NCBI GenBank assembly: GCA_002633025.1
Contig: NMRB01000153.1
Location: 62,001-126,000, forward strand
Length of the DNA: 64,000 nucleotides
Origin: Notospermus geniculatus
Taxonomy: Eukaryota; Nemertea; Pilidiophora; Heteronemertea; Lineidae
Reading direction: 5' to 3'
Part shown: piece by piece, positions 55,301 through 61,278 of the stretch
Numbering within the stretch: the first letter of the stretch is position 1
Layout: each line of letters begins with the position of its first letter
Notes under the pieces: model-generated
What the model saw: only the letters and a program-made list of their open reading frames with translations
What the model was told of the DNA's origin: nothing
Databases searched by the model: none
Position numbers and translations under genes: made by a program

Positions 55301-57302
55301 TTTCCATTTACCTATCATGTGGGGGGTTTTTTCAGAGCAAAGAAACTGTGTTTGTAAAAAGCTCAAGTGATACTCTCATCACGGACACAGAGCTGCCAGT
55401 CATTGACTGGGATGACGAGGATGAAGATGCACCATTTTCCATTGAATATGAAGTGCGTTCGACATCGAGCGGGGATTACGATGATGACGATGACATCACA
55501 TCAGATGATGAGTCACATCATGGACAGGTGAGCGAGACAAGACTGTGTTTAGAAAATTGAAAGTGGGGCAGAATAATTCTTCTGGGCCAATATATCCAAA
55601 GAAGAAAGCACAAAAATTGGCACACAAAGTGATAAATATCAAGAAGTCAACTTCCAGGAAGTCAACTTCCGCAAGTTTCTGGAAGTTGACTTCTTCTGGA
55701 CCAATAATATTCATAAAACCTTGCTAGGCTTAGTTACTTGCTAAAGTGGCTGAAATTAAATTGATTTAATTTTCCTTCTAGGGGATTCTGGTCGTGTGCA
55801 AGGACAGCGATGTTGAATTCTTCGCAGATTACAGTGAATCGGAAGACGATGAATCTGATCCTGAGATAGCGTCGGTAAGAATTTTATCCTTCAGTACCAT
55901 TATGAAAAATTGTATGACATTGCTTCGTCTAACCATTCACACCCAGACGAAAAATATTGCAACAGGGAAGTAAATTACAAATTGCTTTTTCTCCCTCTTC
56001 CAGGACAAGTGGATTTGTAGCGCCTGTAGCAACTTGAACTCACCCTTAAGTCGTTACTGTCTCTGCTGTTGGAAAGAAAGGCCTGGATGGCTGCCCGAGA
56101 CTCATAAATTTCGAAGGTCCTTGTCCGCTCCGAGTGGAGTTCCATCCGCCGCCTCATCTCCAAGTCCGACTGGAAGTGGTCCAGAAATGTCAAGCCTGCC
56201 AATGGATTTTACTGTACCTTTTGCTCCTACAGTTGTGGTATCAGAGGAATTGTTGATGGCAAATTCCCCGGTTGTCCCTTCCACTTCAAGTCAAGATTCG
56301 TTGCTCATGACGCCACAATCTGGGCGGTCAGGGTCGTCATCTTCCTCCCACACAAATCCCATTCATCGTCGGCTGTTGAAGTCATTAGCAGGTAAACGAT
56401 CGGCTACATCGGTGTCTGACAGTCTGTCAAACCAAAGCTTTGATTCTGCAATACGTTCCGGGAGTCAGGACAGTGAAATATCCATTTCTATTACACCCAC
56501 CAGCGTTGCGTGTACTTCATTGCTGTCGACCACTACATGTCCCGATTCACAAGAATCGGGCAGGTTCAGTGAGTCGTCTTATTCTCTTGAAACCACCGCT
56601 TGCACGATGAGTCCAGAGATCTTGCAACCGTCTTCAAAAGCAGTAGACTGTGATGTGGCACTTACTGCTGTCAGTTCGGAACCCAAGGATGACGTCGATG
56701 GACCTAGTCATAGTGAAACTGCCACCAATGGATCTGGAAAAAATATGCTTCTCCCCTCCAGCACTGTTGGGGCAATAGTTACAGAAAGAGACACCCCAAG
56801 CGAAGAAGCCGTTCATAAAATGAGCCCTTTTGCCTTGGATACTTCATATGATTCACCTGGAACTAAAATTGCTGAATCCTCGACTCCTCATGAAAAATTA
56901 AGCAGTGGTGATTATGACTATGTGGATCACCCTCTTGGAACAAAAGTTCCCGAACCTCTGATTGGACAGGAAAAATATGGATCATGTGTTTCTGAACCTG
57001 TTGATCAGGCAGTAATTTCATCGCTGGGCCTCCAGAAAAGTGATTCAGTGACCACAGCAGGAGTGCGTTCTGGCCGGCCAGATTTTGTGGATGATTTGCC
57101 CACTGCCGGTGTTGGTAGTAAGCGGAAAAACAATGAGTGTCCATTTTGCATGAAGCAGACCAGCAATGCCGTTCTCGTTCATGGTAAAACGGGTCACCAG
57201 GTGTGTTGCTATAAGTGCGCCAGGAAGTTACGACGCCGTGGTAAGCCCTGTCCTGTTTGTAGAAATCCCATACAAAAAGTCATCAGAAATTTTATAGTCT
57301 GA
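52313..57302 (+). CDS. MDM2/MDM4-type p53-binding E3 ubiquitin ligase (complete, 10 coding exons)
   Basis: The spliced product is about 740 residues, against 491 for human MDM2. Residues ~38-130 form the SWIB/MDM2 p53-binding domain (LRPKPAFLSILRTVGV). A basic cluster follows at ~155-175 (KNRRRKR, EERRRRRQR; likely nuclear localisation), then an acidic stretch at ~238-277 (WDDEDEDAP, YDDDDDITSDDE). A RanBP2-type zinc finger lies at ~309-340 (DKWICSACSNLNSP..YCLCCW), then a Ser/Thr-rich region of about 340 residues. The C-terminal C2H2C4 RING is at 687-727 (CPFC..HGKTGH..CYKC..CPVC). Cys/His spacing equals that of MDM2. The protein is expected in the nucleus and cytosol, restraining p53-family factors. 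MDM2 versus MDM4 cannot be assigned; most invertebrates have one ancestral gene. Confidence 0.95.
52523..52608 (+). CDS. MDM-like exon 2 (N-terminal leader)
   Basis: Acceptor CATTTTAG ends at 52522; donor GTAAGC starts at 52609. It encodes a low-complexity leader AEQQHVPETPDAAPSSG and ends QSAQVL in phase 0. Confidence 0.85.
52844..52918 (+). CDS. MDM-like exon 3: SWIB domain start (LRPKPAFLSILRTVGV)
   Basis: Acceptor CATTTCAG ends at 52843; donor GTATGG starts at 52919. Its 75 nt equal the corresponding human MDM2 exon as I remember it. LRPKPAFLSILRTVGV aligns with MDM2 VRPKPLLLKLLKSVGA. Confidence 0.95.
53110..53243 (+). CDS. MDM-like exon 4: SWIB domain core
   Basis: Acceptor GTGTTTCAG ends at 53109; donor GTAAGT starts at 53244. 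ILDNLKEYIKEKGLFD aligns with MDM2 VLFYLGQYIMTKRLYD, and ELERVFGAKEFNVNRVL with LLGDLFGVPSFSVKEHRK. Pocket positions L54, L57, I61 and V93 of MDM2 are kept. Confidence 0.96.
53244..53957. other. MDM-like intron 4 with inverted repeat and shared module
   Basis: Holds a fold-back at about 53510-53657 (ACCCACGCCTCCACATAAGG / CCTTATGTGGAGGCGTGGGT) that ends in GGGTTCGAATCTCGG, a pol III B-box-like word. At 53708-53800 is the second copy of the module seen at 6361-6455. Confidence 0.75.
53958..54055 (+). CDS. MDM-like exon 5: SWIB domain end and linker
   Basis: Acceptor TTATTTAG ends at 53957; donor GTAAGT starts at 54056. The first base completes Leu, giving RVLSFIFQNTELASGP across the junction, followed by a Ser/Thr/acidic linker. 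Confidence 0.9.
54056..54887. other. MDM-like introns around exon 6
   Basis: Apart from exon 54414-54482 these two introns show no recognisable element; open frames run across splice sites by chance. Confidence 0.55.
54414..54482 (+). CDS. MDM-like exon 6: basic linker, followed by a GC donor
   Basis: Acceptor CGTTTTAG ends at 54413. The exon reads KPPDAFASGTTHDTRKNRRR then KRE and ends at AAG with donor GCAAGT (54483), a GC-AG intron. The carried G and the next exon's GG make Gly and keep the frame, which supports the GC donor. No GT nearby fits the phase. Confidence 0.82.
54888..55039 (+). CDS. MDM-like exon 7: Arg-rich and Ser-rich segment
   Basis: Acceptor GGGTTTCAG ends at 54887; donor GTGAGA starts at 55040. 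SPEERRRRRQRCSSSISIVS corresponds to the region of MDM2's nuclear localisation signal and Ser-rich patch. It ends HLSVQ in phase 0. Confidence 0.9.
55336..55527 (+). CDS. MDM-like exon 8: acidic domain
   Basis: Acceptor TTTTTTCAG ends at 55335; donor GTGAGC starts at 55528. It is 64 codons, phase 0 at both ends. DWDDEDEDAPFSIEYEVRS matches the MDM2 FSVEFEVES element and is followed by YDDDDDITSDDE. Confidence 0.94.
55643..55692. repeat. Short repeats GAAGTCAACTTCC in MDM-like intron 8
   Basis: AAGTCAACTTCC occurs twice in tandem, followed by its inverse GGAAGTTGACTTC. Confidence 0.85.
55782..55874 (+). CDS. MDM-like exon 9: acidic linker before zinc finger
   Basis: Acceptor CTTCTAG ends at 55781; donor GTAAGA starts at 55875. 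It is 31 codons. DYSESEDDESDPEIAS parallels MDM2 ESDTDSFEEDPEISLA. Confidence 0.94.
56004..57302 (+). CDS. MDM-like exon 10: zinc finger, Ser-rich region, RING and stop
   Basis: Acceptor CTCTTCCAG ends at 56003; TGA is at 57300-57302. DKWICSACSNLNSPLSRYC starts a RanBP2-type zinc finger. About 340 residues of Ser/Thr/Pro-rich sequence with repeated acidic and phospho-degron-like Ser runs follow. The RING is NNECPFCMKQ..VHGKTGHQVCCYKC..KPCPVCRNPIQ, ending NFIV. The whole 432-codon exon is one open frame. Confidence 0.97.
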   Translation, partial: DKWICSACSNLNSPLSRYCLCCWKERPGWLPETHKFRRSLSAPSGVPSAASSPSPTGSGPEMSSLPMDFTVPFAPTVVVSEELLMANSPVVPSTSSQDSLLMTPQSGRSGSSSSSHTNPIHRRLLKSLAGKRSATSVSDSLSNQSFDSAIRSGSQDSEISISITPTSVACTSLLSTTTCPDSQESGRFSESSYSLETTACTMSPEILQPSSKAVDCDVALTAVSSEPKDDVDGPSHSETATNGSGKNMLLPSSTVGAIVTERDTPSEEAVHKMSPFALDTSYDSPGTKIAESSTPHEKLSSGDYDYVDHPLGTKVPEPLIGQEKYGSCVSEPVDQAVISSLGLQKSDSVTTAGVRSGRPDFVDDLPTAGVGSKRKNNECPFCMKQTSNAVLVHGKTGHQVCCYKCARKLRRRGKPCPVCRNPIQKVIRNFIV

Positions 57303-57388
57303 CACCAATGAACACTTGATATACGAATCAAACTTGGAATTATTTTGCTGATACATGTATTTTGGATGCATTTCATTTTTGCTGTTTT

Positions 57389-58350
57389 TTTAGCTCACTC
57401 GTGAGCTTTTATCGTCCTGCGGCGTCCGTCGTCCGTCGTCGTCGTCGTCCGTCGTCCGTTAGCAGGGCACGTTTCGTAACCGCTGGAGCTATTGATCTGA
57501 AACTTGGTACATATATACCCCTAGGTCAGATGACCTATGACACCAAGTTTCGGTCCGATTCGATTCTTGGCTTGGCCTCCAGGTGGCCAAAACCAAAAAC
57601 ACAAAAAGTGCAATAACTCCTGAACTAATGACTGGATCGTCTCCAAATTTTTATCATAGGTGTATCTAATTATGATACATAACATATATAACAGGTTTTT
57701 GATTTGACCTACTTTTCAAGGTCACAGAGGTCAAAGTTCGACAAAAGTGACGAACCTGCCACAGATCTTCATTATTTCACCGAGCATCTTCATATCTTGC
57801 ATAAACATGTATTAGAGGGGTACCTTCAAAACTACCGAGTTTCGCCCCGATCGGACATCCAATATGGCCGCCAGGTGGCGTAACCTGAAAATCGACCAAG
57901 TGCTATAACTCAGGAACGACTTGACCCAGAGTTCTCGAACTTGATATTTACCTCCCTCTAGGTGACCTTTACAAGTACGTCAAATTTCGGCCTGATTAAA
58001 CTTCCNATGTTTTGCAATTGATGATTGGCTTGGTTACACTTCACAGACAGCAATTGGGAGTACAGTGAAAGTGCTGGAAAACGTTTGCTATTAGTGATCA
58101 AAGCGTTACTGAGAGACCCCTGAAAAATACTGAAAAACCCTGAAATTCAGGGGCAAAATACTGAGAGGGGTATTTAGGGGTTGGCAGCTCTGTAGATGAC
58201 CTTTATGTGCATGTGAAGTTTTGGCCCGATCGGACCTCCAATATGGCCGCCAGGCGAATAACCCAACAATCATTGAAGTCCTGCAACTTGGGAATGACTT
58301 GACCCAGATTGCTCATAACTGACATGTACCTCTCTCTGTCATTACACTGT
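57389..58350 (+). repeat. GTCGTC-rich interspersed repeat, copy 3 (interrupted at N58006)
   Basis: AGCTCACTCGTGAGCTTTTA, GTCGTC run, CGTTAGCAGGGCACGTTTCG, then units with CCAATATGGCCGCCAGG. At 58001-58006 (CTTCCN) the repeat stops in mid-word and resumes near 58185 as GTAGATGACCTTTATG.. with CCTCCAATATGGCCGCCAGG. Confidence 0.8.
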
Positions 58351-59196
58351 ATGTCCAAACGAGTGCGCACATGGTCCATGGACCATTTCATTTACACAAC
58401 TACGAGGTTAAAGTCTCCCAATGATTGTTCATTGCTAACCAGACACTGCTTTTGCAACACTGCCCTTTACAGCTATGAGTATGACTGTTGATTTTCAGTT
58501 GCATTTCATTGAACAAGAATAGGAAGTTTTTCTGGTCTCCCATGTGATGCAAGTGCCATGAACCTAATGTTATTGTGATATTGCATGTAATTTTGAATGT
58601 TAACGGCAATATCAAGCATTCAATTTGATATTGATACCCGTAGGTCTAGGAACAGAGTACCAGTACATTGAAGCTCATACTCACCGTCAGAAACTCAGTG
58701 GGCCTATTTGGTTTTTCGATCTGATGAGTTTTTTTTTGCATTTTCTGAAGATGGAGGAGAAGTCTCATGGAATTTTATGGACATGCAGTTCATGTCGATT
58801 GTTCCTGAAAAAAGCATTTTGAGTTTACTTTCTGAAGTGGATACAAAGAAATAGAGTAGCTACAGCTTTTAAAGATATTAAAACTTACCGGTACATGTGA
58901 GCAAGAATTTTGTTGACAAATTTTTAAAATGGCTTTTATAAGAATTATAGTGCATTTGGTGAATTTCAATAATGTGTTCATAATGGTTGTTAAATTCTGG
59001 AATTTTCTTGTGTTCATGATGTGGTCGTTTGTCTGAAGTTTTGTCATTGATATGCTTCTATTTTCCTGATGCTCAATACTATTATTTATGCAATATTCAT
59101 AGAAACCATGGGCATTTTGAATAAAGAGATAGCTCATATTTGTACATGTACATGTAAAAAGTTTATTTTGCCGCACACTAAATTTGCAGCACAGCA

Positions 59197-59400
59197 CTCT
59201 TGATGATGCTGGATTCTCACTAAAACATGCATTTACGGTAAGTAAAATTAGATTTTAGGTCCCATCACTCAACTTGATGATGCTGAATTCTCACTGAAAC
59301 ATGCATCATTAGGTTTTGGGTGGTCTCTCAACTGTTTGATGATGCTGAATTCTCAGTAAAACATGCATTTAACATTTTAGGTTTTAGATTGATCTTTCAA
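59197..59400. repeat. Tandem repeat, ~77-bp unit x 3
   Basis: The core TTGATGATGCTGAATTCTCA then CTGAAACATGCAT recurs three times with indels. Confidence 0.85.
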
Positions 59401-60228
59401 ATTATGATCACCTTATGTGATGGTTTTCATTAGGTGTGTGTATACCACAATCGAGCAAGAAATGGCCGAATCTAGGTGTCAGCCTATATTGTTACAGAAT
59501 TTCTGACATGATACTCATACAATCTTCTCATGGTGTTCAACTGACAATGGTATTCTTTTGCATTTACTGCCAGACTGTAGTCATTAACTCTGTGGTTCAG
59601 TGACGTAGTGTATTTTACTGTTGCAAGTACAAGTATTCAAGAGTAAACAATAGCATACTAGTAACGCCAACAATAGATAAGAGGGGATCTATTTTTGATA
59701 ACAGTAATGCGAACACTATATCTGACCTCCATTTTCAATGTAAAAAACAACGCTAACATTACTGCTACCGATAGCAGGGCAATCTCTTAAACTCTCTTGC
59801 TGGAAACGTTCTACCGGTATTATTTTCAAACTCCAAATATTGGTACATTGGTTTGCATTTCGACAGCCTTTGAAGAGATGACGCTATAAGTTACGTGTGT
59901 TGAATTATTTGACTTCACTTCAGCTACTCAAGAGTTCACCTTACGCAAACTTAATTATAGATGTAAACAAAGAGAGAGTGAATCCTTCAAAATTGCACCT
60001 CAGGATTCATGCTCTGTAGGTGTGGAAGTTTGCGGCTTACATTTGTGGATGTAGGCGTACACGTAGACCGTAGAAATATATCCGATTAGTTGCAGCATGC
60101 ACATCGATGCGTTTCAATTCATTCAGAATTCAAATTCATAATTTCAAACTGTTTAATAATGAATGAATATCCATGAATAAAAAAAATTCATAACATCAGA
60201 TAGCATTTTCTCCTTTCATTGTATTCTT

Positions 60229-60492
60229 TTGATGGGATGTGCAAAGTCAGATGTCAACAGATCGAATGATTTCCATTGGTACATTGGTGTGGGTTGTGAA
60301 AATCCAACTATCTGTTCTGATCTGTCCCTTCGACTTTGTGACCCTGGAGTGTTGTCAGTCTACAGGAGGAAGTTAGTCAAGGATTCACCTCTCAGAACAA
60401 ATGCCGGAAATGGCCAGTTTACCTATCAGGGAACAAGTAACAGGGAGTTGAGAAAACTTGCTGAGCTGCTACTAAAGCTCGGCGCACATTGA
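60229..60492 (+). other. Orphan open frame (87 codons), function unknown
   Basis: Reads MMGCAKSDVNRSNDFHWYIG and ends ELRKLAELLLKLGAH. I do not recognise it. Its 3' third is inside a duplicated unit (60411-60507 and 60517-60612), so it may belong to a repeat. No splice or promoter evidence. Confidence 0.2.
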
Positions 60493-60720
60493 CGACAAAT
60501 CTCAATGCGGTAGGGGCCAGTTTACCTATCAGGGAACAAGTAACAGGGAGTTGAGAAAACTTGCTGAGCTGCTACATAAGCTCGGCGCACATTGACGGCA
60601 AATCTCAATGCGGTAGGGGTGTTTTTAAAGTCGACTGATCGACCCAATGCTGTTGGACTCATCGTTTGAAAAACCCCTCCCGCATTGAGATTTGCCGTCA
60701 ATGTGCACCTAGCTTTATTC
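60411..60720. repeat. Two direct copies and one inverted piece of a ~100-bp unit
   Basis: GGCCAGTTTACCTATCAGGG.. runs at 60412 and again at 60517 with few differences. CGCATTGAGATTTGCCGTCA at about 60682 is the inverse of the end of the unit (TTGACGGCAAATCTCAATGC). Confidence 0.9.
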
Positions 60721-61210
60721 CGAGAGGGAGGTTATGTTCGATTCATTCCCTCCAGATTGACTTAATATTATTTCTGTTTCATAAATTTGTTGAGAACAAT
60801 GATGACATCATTACCGGTACCGTACCTCAATCAGGTGCATGCATTCCTGACAGTGGCTGGTATTCAGAAAAGTTAGCAAATGCTTTTACTTAAGATTTTC
60901 ACAGTGAGATCCAATGTAAATGTTGAAAAAGCATCTAGTCTAATAACATTCATATCATGATATGACCCATTGTAAATGAAATGATTTGAACTTCCCGCCA
61001 TTGAATAGATCTATGACGTCACGTATAGTAAGTCTTTGTTTGGAGATTAGCGCTTTTCTCTGCTTGGAGTGTGGAGTGTGGCAGATGTTGCCTTCACCAT
61101 ATCCAAGAAAACCGAATTTGCAAAGCTGTGGTAAACAAACATGACAAACACATGAACAAGGCTGTGAAGTTCTTCTAAACACATGTATCTCTCCAATGAT
61201 AACTGACAAA

Positions 61211-61278
61211 ATGAGTTCACCGTATTCTAATCTGAATAAGTCAAGGAAGGCACCTCTTCCACCCTCCTGTCCTGCTGG
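61211..61278 (+). CDS. UBXN11: UBXN11-like exon 1 (start codon)
   Basis: ATG at 61211; donor GTAAGT at 61279. MSSPYSNLNKSRKAPLPP is shared with the human N terminus, which fixes the start. Two G bases are carried over. Confidence 0.92.

Larger units (their letters stand above)
57303..61210. other. Intergenic region, MDM-like 3' end to UBXN11-like start
   Basis: No clear gene. It holds the GTCGTC repeat copy with an internal single N (58006), a 77-bp tandem triplet (59197-59400) and a duplicated/inverted unit (60411-60720). An AATAAA at 59120-59125 could serve the MDM-like gene but is 1.8 kb after its stop. Confidence 0.6.
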
